The notes under the pieces were generated by a model. The model worked only from the letters and a program-made list of their open reading frames with translations. It ran no database searches and was not told where the DNA came from. DNA of 64,000 bases, taken from Burkholderia sp. Bp9143. Its GTDB lineage: Bacteria > Pseudomonadota > Gammaproteobacteria > Burkholderiales > Burkholderiaceae. How positions within the stretch are numbered: position 1 is the first letter of the stretch; the number at the start of each line of letters is the position of its first letter. Location: assembly GCF_003853645.1 (NCBI RefSeq), contig NZ_QTPO01000027.1:45918-109917 (forward strand), read 5' to 3'. The position numbers and the translations under genes are program-made. This document shows, piece after piece, positions 1-8,385 of this stretch.

Positions 1-99
1 TGCCCGCGAAGTGCGTGCCGGGTTCCGGCCGTTGCGGCGCACGTAAGCGTCGCCTGAGGGAGCGCGCGGGTCGGCTGCGATGCCGCCCCGCGTTCATTG
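1..99. other. Left-edge intergenic sequence
   Basis: This GC-rich stretch lies downstream of the MocR-type gene. No reading frame, clear terminator or RNA gene could be supported in it. Confidence 0.4.
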
Positions 100-1485
100 C
101 TACTTCAGCGCATGCAGCGCCTGCGCAAACCGCTTGTCGGCCAGATACGCGACATTGAACCGGCAATACGCGGACGGTTGATCGGCCTGCGGCGAGAACA
201 CTGCACCCGGCGCGAGGATCACGCCGCGCTCCAGCATCGCCTGCGCGAGCTGCATCGAATCGGACCAACCGGGCAACGTGGCCCACAGATACAGGCACTG
301 CTCGCTCGGCCGATAGACCTGCGCGCCGAGCCGATCGAGCGCGTCGAGCGCGGTGGCGGTCGCGCGCCGCAGCTTCTCCTGCAGATGATTCGTGTGCCGG
401 AGGAAATGCCCGTCGCTGACGATCGCATCGAGCGTGCGCTCGCAATACTCGGAGCTGCTGACGTGGGTCAGCATCTTCACGTCGGCGAGGTCGCTCGCGA
501 GTGCCGCGTTGCACGCGAGGAAACCGACGCGCAGCGCCGCCGACACCGACTTCGAAAAACTGCCGATATAGATCGTCCTGCGCAGCTGATCGAGCGTCGA
601 GACGCGCGTGAGCGAGCGCGGCCGCAGGTCGGCCAGTGCGTCGTCCTCGACGATGATCAGGTCGTGCACATCGGCGAGCTGCAGGATCCGGTGCGCCTTG
701 GCCGCGCTCGTATCGGTCGCGGTCGGGTTGTGCCCGACCGATTGCGTGAAGAACAGCTTCGGCCGATACGCGGCGATATGCTCGGCCAGTTTCGCGACAT
801 CGGGGCCGTCGATCTCGCGCGGCACGCCGACGATGTTCGCGCCGCTCAGCTTGAGCTTGCCGAACAGCGGGTAGTAGCCGGGATCGTCGACGAGCACGGT
901 GTCGCCGGGGCGCACGAAGTAGCGCAGCACGAGGTCCATCGCCTGGTTCGCGCCGTGCGTGAGCACGATCTGCGCGGGCGGCGCCTCGATCTCGTAGCCG
1001 GCGAGCTTCTGCTGCAGCGACTGGCGCAGCGGCAGGTAGCCGAAGCGGCTGCCGTAACGGAACAGCGACGCGGACCCGGTGCGCACGATGCGCTGCTGGT
1101 ACTGGTTCAGCCGCGTCTCCTCGAGCCATTCGATCGGCGGGAAGCCTTCGCCGAGATTCAGCACGTCGGGTTTCTCGTGAAGCTGCTCGCGCATCAGCCA
1201 CACGATGTCCATCGCGCGGTCGAGCGAGCTTGGCTCGTCGACGTCGGGCGCGGCCGCCGCGCGCCGCGTGACGAAGAAGCCGGAGCCGCGGCGCGGTTCG
1301 ATCAGGCCGTCGGCGGCAAGCATCTCGAATGCGCTGATCACGGTGTTCTTCGAACACCCGGACGCCTCGGCGTATTCCCTGATGGAAGGCAGCTTCGCGT
1401 CGGCCGGCAACACGCCTTCCTCGATCTGTCTGGCGAGATTGTCCGCCATGGCGCCAGACAGGCTGGCTCTTGCACGCTGTTTCAT
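100..1485 (-). CDS. MocR-type GntR/aminotransferase transcriptional regulator
   Basis: The 461-residue protein has an N-terminal GntR winged helix (residues ~10-75, with LPSIREYAEASGCSKNTV) joined to a fold-type I aminotransferase domain. The expected PLP lysine lies in the motif SFSKS (near residue 310). This is the MocR/PdxR layout, in which the aminotransferase part senses an amine or PLP-like ligand rather than acting as an enzyme. The start chosen is the ATG that opens MKQRARASL; the frame is open 40 codons further upstream, but those codons lie over the operator repeats and look non-coding. It is divergent from the HMG-CoA reductase gene, so it is the likely regulator of that module. 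The ligand is unknown. Confidence 0.9.
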   Translation of the reverse strand: MKQRARASLSGAMADNLARQIEEGVLPADAKLPSIREYAEASGCSKNTVISAFEMLAADGLIEPRRGSGFFVTRRAAAAPDVDEPSSLDRAMDIVWLMREQLHEKPDVLNLGEGFPPIEWLEETRLNQYQQRIVRTGSASLFRYGSRFGYLPLRQSLQQKLAGYEIEAPPAQIVLTHGANQAMDLVLRYFVRPGDTVLVDDPGYYPLFGKLKLSGANIVGVPREIDGPDVAKLAEHIAAYRPKLFFTQSVGHNPTATDTSAAKAHRILQLADVHDLIIVEDDALADLRPRSLTRVSTLDQLRRTIYIGSFSKSVSAALRVGFLACNAALASDLADVKMLTHVSSSEYCERTLDAIVSDGHFLRHTNHLQEKLRRATATALDALDRLGAQVYRPSEQCLYLWATLPGWSDSMQLAQAMLERGVILAPGAVFSPQADQPSAYCRFNVAYLADKRFAQALHALK

Positions 1486-1515
1486 CGCGATGTTCCGTCG
1501 GGCAGGTTCACTGTC

Positions 1516-1569
1516 ATGGGTACAGGTGGTCGACTGTCTGGTCCTTCTGTACCTTTTCAATGGGTACAG
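1516..1569. promoter_or_regulatory. Candidate MocR operator: repeated GGTACAG boxes
   Basis: The ten-base word ATGGGTACAG occurs twice in the same direction (1516-1525 and 1560-1569, 44 bp apart). An inverted copy of its core, CTGTACC, lies between them (1547-1553). The repeats sit between the divergent MocR and HMG-CoA reductase starts. MocR regulators usually bind direct repeats in such spacers, so this is the likely binding site. That role is inferred from position and repetition. Confidence 0.6.
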
Positions 1570-1646
1570 CGTGACTATTATTCGGCTATCCGCTGCCTGC
1601 CGCAACCGTGGCAGTCAACACCGCCACCCCGAAACAGAACGACATC

Positions 1647-2933
1647 ATGCCCATCGATTCCGCGTTGCCGAACTTCCGTGCGCTCACGCCCGCACAACGC
1701 CTGTCCCATCTTGCCCGTACCGTCGGACTCGACGATGCCGAGCACGCGCTGCTCGCCGCCCCCGGGGCGCTGCCGCTCGACACCGCGAACGGCATGATCG
1801 AGAACGTGATCGGCACATTCGAGCTGCCGATGGCGGTCGCCGGCTACTTCCGGATCAACGACCGTGACGTGATCGTGCCGATGGCCGTCGAGGAGCCGTC
1901 GATCGTTGCGGCCGCATCGTATATGGCGAAACTGTCCCGCGCGGCCGGCGGCTTCCGCACGTCGAGCAGCGGGCCGCTGATGCGCGCGCAGGTGCAGGTG
2001 ATCGGCGTCGGTGACCCGTACGGCGCGCGGCTCGCGATCCTGCGGCACGCGGCCGAGCTGATCGCGCTCGCGAACAGCCGCGACAAGGTGCTGGTCGGCC
2101 TCGGCGGCGGCTGTCGCGACATCGAGGTGCATGTGTTCCCGGACACGCCGCGCGGCGCGATGGTGGTTGCGCATCTGATCGTCGACGTGCGCGACGCGAT
2201 GGGCGCGAACACGGTCAACACGATGGCCGAAGCCGTCGCGACGCGCATCGAAGCGATCGCAGGCGGGCAGGTACGGTTGCGGATACTGTCCAATCTCGCG
2301 GATCTTCGGCTGGCGCGCGCGGAGGTACGGTACTCGGCCCAGACGCTCGCGACCGACGACTATTCGGGCGAGGCGGTGATCGACCGCGTGATCGATGCGT
2401 ACGTGTTCGCGGCGACCGATCCGTACCGCGCCGCGACACACAACAAGGGGATCATGAACGGCATCGATCCGGTGGTGGTCGCGACCGGCAACGACTGGCG
2501 CGCGGTCGAGGCCGGCGCGCATGCGTATGCGAGCCGCAGCGGCCGCTACACGTCGCTGACGACGTGGGAGAAGGCCGGCAACGGCGACCTCGTCGGCACG
2601 ATCGAGATGCCGATGCCGGTCGGGCTCGTCGGCGGCGCGACGAAGACGCATCCGCTCGCGCGTCTTGCGCTGAAGATCATGAACGTGACGTCCGCGCAGG
2701 AACTCGGCGAGATTGCGGTCGCGGTCGGCCTTGCGCAGAATCTCGGCGCACTGCGCGCGCTCGCGACCGAAGGGATCCAGCGCGGCCACATGGCGCTGCA
2801 TGCGCGCAACATCGCCGTCGCCGCCGGTGCGACGGGCGCGGACATCGACCGGATCGCGCAACGGATGATCGTGGCGAAGGACGTGCGCGCGGATTTCGCG
2901 GTCGCGCTGTTGGCGGAGCGCAGCGCGGGCTGA
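1647..2933 (+). CDS. mvaA: Hydroxymethylglutaryl-CoA reductase, degradative (class II)
   Basis: The 428-residue enzyme oxidises mevalonate and CoA to HMG-CoA with NAD(P)+ during mevalonate catabolism. Counted from the ATG at 1647, the catalytic residues fall at Glu83 (VEEPS), Lys267 (HNKGIMNG), Asp283 (TGND) and His381 (RGHM). These are the same numbers as in the Pseudomonas mevalonii enzyme, which strongly supports this start over the in-frame ATG at 1608. The motifs ENVIG and [11 protein letters not shown] are also present. The gene is divergent from the MocR regulator and followed by a transport pair. No HMG-CoA lyase gene is seen nearby, so the next step must be encoded elsewhere. Confidence 0.96.
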   Translation: MPIDSALPNFRALTPAQRLSHLARTVGLDDAEHALLAAPGALPLDTANGMIENVIGTFELPMAVAGYFRINDRDVIVPMAVEEPSIVAAASYMAKLSRAAGGFRTSSSGPLMRAQVQVIGVGDPYGARLAILRHAAELIALANSRDKVLVGLGGGCRDIEVHVFPDTPRGAMVVAHLIVDVRDAMGANTVNTMAEAVATRIEAIAGGQVRLRILSNLADLRLARAEVRYSAQTLATDDYSGEAVIDRVIDAYVFAATDPYRAATHNKGIMNGIDPVVVATGNDWRAVEAGAHAYASRSGRYTSLTTWEKAGNGDLVGTIEMPMPVGLVGGATKTHPLARLALKIMNVTSAQELGEIAVAVGLAQNLGALRALATEGIQRGHMALHARNIAVAAGATGADIDRIAQRMIVAKDVRADFAVALLAERSAG

Positions 2934-3009
2934 CGCGCGGCGTTCGGCATGCCGCGTGCCGCGTGCCATGCCGGTAGGGCCGGCGACATATCAATCAAGG
3001 AGGAGACAC

Positions 3010-3507
3010 ATGGAACAGACCGGTTCAAGCGCCGTATCGGTGGCGTCTCATCGCGTGCGGCCGTTTGCGCAGGCCGACGCGTCCGCCGGCACGCTCGTCG
3101 AGGTGTGGGGCGACACGGTCGCCACGAAGCACCTGGCGTGGTCGGTCCTGCTCGGCATCGCGATCAGCCTCGGCGCCTTCGAGGCCGGCCGGCTCGCGCT
3201 CGCATCGTTCGTGCACGACGCGGCCATCGCGCGAGCGTACGCGATGCTGATTGGGCTCGGCGGCTGCCTGCTGGCCGGCGCGCTGTGCGCATTCCTGTTC
3301 AAGCCGAAGCGCACGGTCATCGAGCATGCGGCCGGCGGCCCCGAGCGCGACGAAGCGCTGCGGCAGCTCGCCGAAGCATCGGGCGGGCTCGGGTCGGTGA
3401 GCGACCTGTCGCCGAGTGCACGCGCCGAGATGGAAGAGCTGGGTCTGCTCGACCTGTTCGCTTCTTACGAAGCGTCTTCCGCGCGGGTGCGCACGGGAGG
3501 CCGCTGA
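3010..3507 (+). CDS. Small membrane protein paired with TctA-like permease
   Basis: The 165-residue protein has two hydrophobic segments (about residues 38-58 and 77-97) followed by a charged cytoplasmic tail. The start is set by a strong AAGGAGG ribosome site just upstream. Its stop codon overlaps the start of the next gene (TGATG), so the two are translationally coupled. Its place before a TctA-like permease suggests a role like the small TctB subunit, but it has two rather than four membrane segments and I do not recognise a named family. It is inferred to be an accessory transporter subunit. Confidence 0.75.
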   Translation: MEQTGSSAVSVASHRVRPFAQADASAGTLVEVWGDTVATKHLAWSVLLGIAISLGAFEAGRLALASFVHDAAIARAYAMLIGLGGCLLAGALCAFLFKPKRTVIEHAAGGPERDEALRQLAEASGGLGSVSDLSPSARAEMEELGLLDLFASYEASSARVRTGGR

Positions 3508-4886
3508 TGGACGCTCTCCTGCATGCGTTGCCGTCCGCGCTGGCGATGGGGCTTCTTGGCGCGATCGTGTTCTCGGGCATCGGCCTGATCTCCGGCACCG
3601 ACGAAACGACGACGATCGCGCCGCTCACGTTGCTCGTCGCGCTGCTCGGCGTGCCGCCCGCCGGCGTGTTCACGTTCTTCCTCGCGGGCGCGGTGGCCAA
3701 GCACATCACCCATTCGATCCCGACCGCGCTGCTGGGCATTCCCGGCGACACGATGGCCGCGCCGCTGCTGCAGCAGGCGACACTGCTGCGCGCGCTCGGC
3801 GTGCCGCACATCGCGCTGCGCAAGATGATCTCCGGCGCGATCGTCGCCGCGTTCGTCGCGCTGCCGCTCGCGGTGCTGTTCGCGTCGCTGCTCGCACCGT
3901 TTGGCACGGTGATCGCCAAAGCCGCACCGTGGGTGTTCCTCGCGGCCGCGGTCGGCATCGCGTATTTTTCCGCGGGACGCTGGGCGTCGGTGCTGCTGCT
4001 CGTGCCGTTCGTGATGCTGGTGGTCGGGCTGCAGGCGCTGACCGGTCATTACGGCGTGAAGCTGAGCGTCAGCTATTTCCTCGGGATCGCGATCGGCCCG
4101 CTGGTCGCCGATCTGTTCTCGATCCTGTCGCCGGCCGAGCGGCGGCGCATGCGCCGCGACGGGCCGTCGACATTCGTGCTCGCGCCGGACGTGAAGAGCT
4201 GGCGCGGCTACTTCCCGAATCCGCTGAAGGTGCTCGACCGCGAGCAGGTGGGCTGGACGGTCGGGACGGCCGCCGTGTCGAGCGCGACCTTCGTGTTCAG
4301 CCCGGTCGCGATGACGGTGCTGATGGGCGAGATCGTCGGCGCGCGCGTGCGTCATGCATATCAGCGCCTGACGACCGTGATCGCCGCGCGCAACGGCGTG
4401 ACGGAGGCAACGTACATCGCCGAGGCGCTGATCCCGCTGATCGCGTTCGGGTTGCCGCTGAGTCCGGTGGCGGCCGGCCCGGCCGCGCCGCTGTTTAACG
4501 CGCCGCCGCGCTTCACGGTCGACGCGGCCAGTGGGCAGATCCACAACCTGCATACGCTGATGAGCTGGCCAGAGTTCCTCGGCTATGGGCTGCTGTCGAT
4601 CCTGCTGGCCGCACTGATCGCGTATCCGCTCGCGATGCACCACGCGCACCGCGCGGCATCGTTCGTCGCACGCAAGCTGAGCCACGAGGCGATCATCGCG
4701 ACCTTCGCGGGGCTGATCGTCGTGATCGGCGTGTGGGAAGGGCAACTGCTGGGGCTCGCGGTGATCGTCACGGTCGGCCTGTTCGGCGGGATGCTGTCGC
4801 GCCTGTTCGCGTTCAACACCGGCGTGCAGTTCATGGGCTACTACGTCGCGGTGCTCAGTGTGCCGGCGATCGTCAAGCTGCTCTGA
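3507..4886 (+). CDS. TctA/DUF112-like tripartite-type permease
   Basis: The 459-residue protein is strongly hydrophobic, with about 10-12 membrane segments. Its N-terminal pattern (GxxLGxIVFSGIGLISGTDE, then a PPAGVFTFFLAGAVAKHITHSIPTA stretch) resembles the large membrane subunit of tripartite tricarboxylate transporters or the DUF112 permease family. It is coupled by TGATG overlap to the preceding small membrane gene and lies just downstream of HMG-CoA reductase. A mevalonate or related hydroxy-acid importer is the natural inference. No periplasmic TctC-type binding protein is next to it. Confidence 0.78.
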   Translation: MDALLHALPSALAMGLLGAIVFSGIGLISGTDETTTIAPLTLLVALLGVPPAGVFTFFLAGAVAKHITHSIPTALLGIPGDTMAAPLLQQATLLRALGVPHIALRKMISGAIVAAFVALPLAVLFASLLAPFGTVIAKAAPWVFLAAAVGIAYFSAGRWASVLLLVPFVMLVVGLQALTGHYGVKLSVSYFLGIAIGPLVADLFSILSPAERRRMRRDGPSTFVLAPDVKSWRGYFPNPLKVLDREQVGWTVGTAAVSSATFVFSPVAMTVLMGEIVGARVRHAYQRLTTVIAARNGVTEATYIAEALIPLIAFGLPLSPVAAGPAAPLFNAPPRFTVDAASGQIHNLHTLMSWPEFLGYGLLSILLAALIAYPLAMHHAHRAASFVARKLSHEAIIATFAGLIVVIGVWEGQLLGLAVIVTVGLFGGMLSRLFAFNTGVQFMGYYVAVLSVPAIVKLL

Positions 4887-4976
4887 CGCTTCGGCGCACC
4901 GGGCCGCGTGTGCCGCGCGGCCGCCGAAACGCCTCGATTCACACCGATTCGCGTGCGATTTTGAATCGCTGTATGT

Positions 4977-5027
4977 CGTATCCGAACACGGATACGTTGA
5001 GATACAAAGCATCCGGAGGGTTCGGAT
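4977..5027. promoter_or_regulatory. Two dyad-symmetric operator candidates
   Basis: A perfect inverted repeat CGTATCC-N6-GGATACG spans 4977-4996. A second, ATCCG-N7-CGGAT, spans 5011-5027, and GATAC is repeated at 4991 and 5001. They lie 110-160 bp upstream of the exported hydrolase gene. The arms share the ATCC/GGAT core, as expected for cooperative binding of a dimeric repressor. No regulator gene is adjacent, so the binding protein is unknown. Confidence 0.5.
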
Positions 5028-5134
5028 ATAAAACCCGTGAAGCGATTCACACGGCGGCGCGGTGCCATGCGCCGCCGATGTGAAACAGCGAAACCGGAAT
5101 CCCTTCCTTAGCGATCGACAATGGAGAACGAGTC

Positions 5135-6178
5135 ATGCCTGATACCGTGAACACCCGCCGCCGCCTGATCCTGGGTACGACACTCGCCAGCCTGAGCCTC
5201 GCCGACCTCGGGTTCGGCTCGCTGGCACGCGCGCAGTCGGCACCCGATGCGTCGACGACGAAGCGCACGGCCGGCGCGGCCTCGCTCGGCAAGATCCACC
5301 AGATCGACGCGGGCGTGCTGAACGTCGGGTATGCGGATCTCGGGCCGAAGAACGGCCCCGTCGTGTTCCTGCTGCACGGCTGGCCGTACGACATCTACAG
5401 CTACGCGGAAGTCGCGCCGCTGCTCACGGCGGCCGGCTATCGCGTGATCGTGCCGTACCTGCGCGGCTACGGATCGACGACGTTCCGCTCGGCCGACACG
5501 GTGCGCAACGGCCAGCAGGCGGTGACGGCCGTCGACATCGTCGCGTTGATGGATGCGCTGAAGATCGACCGCGCGGTGTTCGGCGGCTACGACTGGGGCG
5601 CGCGCACGGCCGACATCATCGCGGCACTGTGGCCGCAGCGCGTGAAGGCACTGGTGTCGGTGAGCGGCTACCTGATCGGCAGCCAGCAGGCGAACAGCAA
5701 GCCGCTGCCGCCGCAGGCCGAATTCCAGTGGTGGTATCAGTTCTACTTCTCGACCGAGCGCGGCGCGCTCGGCTACACGGAGAACCGCGATGCGTTCAAC
5801 AAGCTGATCTGGCAGCTCGCGTCGCCGAAGTGGCAGTTCTCCGACGAAACCTATGCGCGCAGCGCCGCGTCGTTTCAGAACCCCGACCATGTGGCCGTCG
5901 TGATCCACAACTATCGCTGGCGCCTCGGGCTCGCGAAGGGCGAAGCGCGATACGACGACATCGAGCGGCGGCTCGCGGCCGGCCCGGCGATCACCGTGCC
6001 GACGATCACGATGGAAGGCGACGCGAACGGTGCGCCGCATCCGGACCCGGCCGCGTATGCGAAGAAGTTCACCGGCAAGTACCAGCACCGGACGATCACC
6101 GGCGGCATCGGCCACAACCTGCCGCAGGAAGCGCCGCAGGCGTTCGCCGATGCGATCCTGCAAGTGGAGCATCTGTGA
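5135..6178 (+). CDS. Tat-exported alpha/beta hydrolase, epoxide-hydrolase-like
   Basis: The 347-residue protein starts with a twin-arginine signal (TRRRLILGTT, cleavage after ARA near residue 33). An alpha/beta-hydrolase fold follows: the oxyanion motif HGWP (residues ~85-88), an aspartate nucleophile in GGYDWGAR (Asp153) and the catalytic histidine in GGIGHNLPQE (His327). An Asp nucleophile is typical of epoxide hydrolases and haloalkane dehalogenases rather than esterases. Periplasmic action is expected. Its stop overlaps the start of the next gene (TGATG), tying it to a cytochrome P460. The substrate is unknown. Confidence 0.88.
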   Translation: MPDTVNTRRRLILGTTLASLSLADLGFGSLARAQSAPDASTTKRTAGAASLGKIHQIDAGVLNVGYADLGPKNGPVVFLLHGWPYDIYSYAEVAPLLTAAGYRVIVPYLRGYGSTTFRSADTVRNGQQAVTAVDIVALMDALKIDRAVFGGYDWGARTADIIAALWPQRVKALVSVSGYLIGSQQANSKPLPPQAEFQWWYQFYFSTERGALGYTENRDAFNKLIWQLASPKWQFSDETYARSAASFQNPDHVAVVIHNYRWRLGLAKGEARYDDIERRLAAGPAITVPTITMEGDANGAPHPDPAAYAKKFTGKYQHRTITGGIGHNLPQEAPQAFADAILQVEHL

Positions 6179-6714
6179 TGCGGGCCGGGAGTGACGTGAT
6201 GCGTCGCGGTGCGCGCCGTGCGCTCGTCGCGGGCGTGCTGCTGGCCGGCGTGTGGTCGGCGACCGGCCCGGCTGCGTTCGCGGAGCAGCCGAAGCCGGCC
6301 GCGTCGCCGATCTACGGCGTGACGATCCCGCCCGGCTACCGGAAGTGGGAAATGGTCGCGCCGGCCGAGGAAGCGGCGCCGCTCGACGAATTGCGCGTGG
6401 TGCTCGGCAACCCCGTTGCGATCCGCGCGCTCGAACAGTCGACGCTGCCGTTTCCGGACGGCACGATCCTCGTGAAGCTCGCATACAAGCGCAAGCAGTC
6501 GGACGAGTTCGCGCCGGCGACGGTGCCCGGCCAGGCGACGACGGTGCAGGTGATGGTGAAGGATTCGCGTCGCTATGCGTCGACGGGTGGGTGGGGCTTC
6601 GGGCGTTTCATCAACGGCGTGCCGGCCGATATCGGTCAGCATCAGACGTGTTTTGCGTGTCACCAGGCGCGCGTGAAGAATCACGACTTCGTGTTCACGC
6701 GGTTGGTGCCTTGA
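6178..6714 (+). CDS. Cytochrome P460 family protein
   Basis: The 178-residue exported protein has a signal peptide ending near AFA and a cytochrome P460 fold. The motif FPDGTILVK is followed by a WGFGRF segment and a C-terminal haem c site CFACH, with a KNHDFVFT tail. P460 cytochromes bind a lysine-cross-linked haem c and act on hydroxylamine or similar small oxidisable substrates, or in NO defence. The ATG at 6178 overlaps the stop of the hydrolase gene; a second ATG at 6199 is an alternative start. Pairing with a Tat-exported hydrolase suggests a shared periplasmic oxidation pathway, which is inference. Confidence 0.87.
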   Translation: MRAGSDVMRRGARRALVAGVLLAGVWSATGPAAFAEQPKPAASPIYGVTIPPGYRKWEMVAPAEEAAPLDELRVVLGNPVAIRALEQSTLPFPDGTILVKLAYKRKQSDEFAPATVPGQATTVQVMVKDSRRYASTGGWGFGRFINGVPADIGQHQTCFACHQARVKNHDFVFTRLVP

Positions 6715-6903
6715 CGGTGTGTGTGCATAGAAGCCACCGAGCGTGTTGATTGCCGTTCCATCATCAATGGGAGGCTGCGTGGGACTACGCTCGGCCCGGG
6801 TTGGACGCGGCCGCCCGGATGATTCCTCGCGCTTTGGCCATTCCGTTCGACGGCATGGCAGCGGCAACCCGGTCGCTCGGATTGCGCCGCCGTATCGCTT
6901 GCG

Positions 6904-8385
6904 TCACCACGAATAACCCTGCATGCCGTAATCGGTATCGTGTCGGCGTCCCCACCACGGCAAGTAGGCGTTGTTTCCGCCGCGCGCGCGGAACCAGTCC
7001 TGGTTCGGATCGATCGGCGTGACCTTCGACGGCGGCCTGACGACGACCGCGACGGGGTGCTCCGCGTCGGTCGTGCCGGCAACCAATGCATTGCCGCCGA
7101 AGTGATTGACCCGGCCGATCGCGAGCGCGACGTTGGTCAATGCGCTACCGGTTCCCATATCGCCGAGCAGTCCGGCCGTGTTGAAGGTCTGCTTCGTGTA
7201 GTCGTATTCCGGAAGGGTTTCGGTCAACGTCCGTGCGAGTGACGCGATGCGTGACGACGCTGTGTCGCTGGCTTTGCCCGCGTCGTGGAAGATGTAGTGG
7301 AGGTCGGGAACCGCGACACCGGCGTTTCGAGCCGCCTGATCGATGGTTGTCTTCCATGCCTGCACGGCGCGTGTCGTGCCGACCTGTGGCGGAAACGCTT
7401 GGGTGTCGCCCGTCGCGGCCTTGCCGATCCATGCAAGCGGTTCGCGCTCGGTGTTGAAGGTCGGGCCGGCGAGGAACAGCACGACGAGGTTTTCGTTGAT
7501 CTGCGCATCCGTGGGCGGGAAGTTCGGGGCGTCCCAGTTCGCCACCCATACGGTCTTGTCGGGGTTTTCCTGCAAGTAGTCCAATGCCTTGTTCAACGAT
7601 GTGAAGCCGGCGTTTGCGTCGCCTTGCGTGATCTGAACATCAGGAGGCGTGTCGCGGCTCCAAAGCGTCTTGGGTGACGGCGGGCCGATCTCGAAGAAAG
7701 TCATCATCCGATCAACCATGCGGGACTTGGCAAAGGCCGGATCAAGTCGGGGAGGAATAGCAATTTCTACGTGTATGCCGGCGAGTTCGCGCCAGTCACT
7801 CTGGCGATCGGGACTCACTGTATAGAAATACTTTGCATTGCTAAAATAGCGCGAGCGTAGCAATAAAATGAATTTATCAATGTACTTGGCGTAGAAGCCG
7901 TTGAACGTCTCCGTACCGCGGTTGCCGTACACCAACGCGCCGATCGACTTAAGCGTTGCAAACGACTTCGGATCAGTGCGCACCATGTCATCGTTTTTGT
8001 TTGGCGCGGTCAGCCCTTGTGCCCACAACAATTGCCATTCGGTCGGGTAGTCCATACGTTGCAACGGATTCAGCCACATCAGGCCGACAACCTGCGCGAC
8101 GAACGGCTTGGCTGGCTCTTCCGCTGCTGGCGCTGCGATCTCTGCAGGCTCCCGGACAGCTGCAGCTTGTGCCGGACGCATGATGGCCGTGGTGAACAGA
8201 AACACCATAAGCGCGGTCAGGCCAGGTACAATAACGAATCGTTTCATCCAATCTCCTATTTCCAATTGTGCCGGGTCGGGTTGCTCTACGTGAGCCATCA
8301 GCGTGGCCATGAGCGCGGTGGCGATCAGCCATGCCGAAACGGCAACAGCGGCCCGTCGCGGCCATGTAGCGATCAGCGCCTTCAA
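6904..8385 (-). CDS. tla3: Type VI lipase adaptor Tla3 (DUF2875)
   Basis: The 493-residue protein has two N-terminal membrane segments (about residues 14-34 and 49-69) and a large soluble domain. It resembles DUF2875 proteins, whose Pseudomonas aeruginosa member Tla3 helps load the lipase Tle3 onto VgrG. It directly follows tle3. The start is a TTG whose bases overlap the tle3 stop codon (TTGA), so translation is probably coupled. Local base composition is clearly lower in GC than the flanks (an AT-rich patch near 7.8 kb), which suggests acquired DNA. Family assignment is by recognition, not by search. Confidence 0.82.
   Translation of the reverse strand: MKALIATWPRRAAVAVSAWLIATALMATLMAHVEQPDPAQLEIGDWMKRFVIVPGLTALMVFLFTTAIMRPAQAAAVREPAEIAAPAAEEPAKPFVAQVVGLMWLNPLQRMDYPTEWQLLWAQGLTAPNKNDDMVRTDPKSFATLKSIGALVYGNRGTETFNGFYAKYIDKFILLLRSRYFSNAKYFYTVSPDRQSDWRELAGIHVEIAIPPRLDPAFAKSRMVDRMMTFFEIGPPSPKTLWSRDTPPDVQITQGDANAGFTSLNKALDYLQENPDKTVWVANWDAPNFPPTDAQINENLVVLFLAGPTFNTEREPLAWIGKAATGDTQAFPPQVGTTRAVQAWKTTIDQAARNAGVAVPDLHYIFHDAGKASDTASSRIASLARTLTETLPEYDYTKQTFNTAGLLGDMGTGSALTNVALAIGRVNHFGGNALVAGTTDAEHPVAVVVRPPSKVTPIDPNQDWFRARGGNNAYLPWWGRRHDTDYGMQGYSW

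Noticed and set aside
6750..7022. 90-codon frame between the P460 and tla3 genes, considered as a Tle3 immunity gene
   Set aside because: Overlaps the tla3 coding end on the other strand, lacks a signal peptide and shows no family resemblance.
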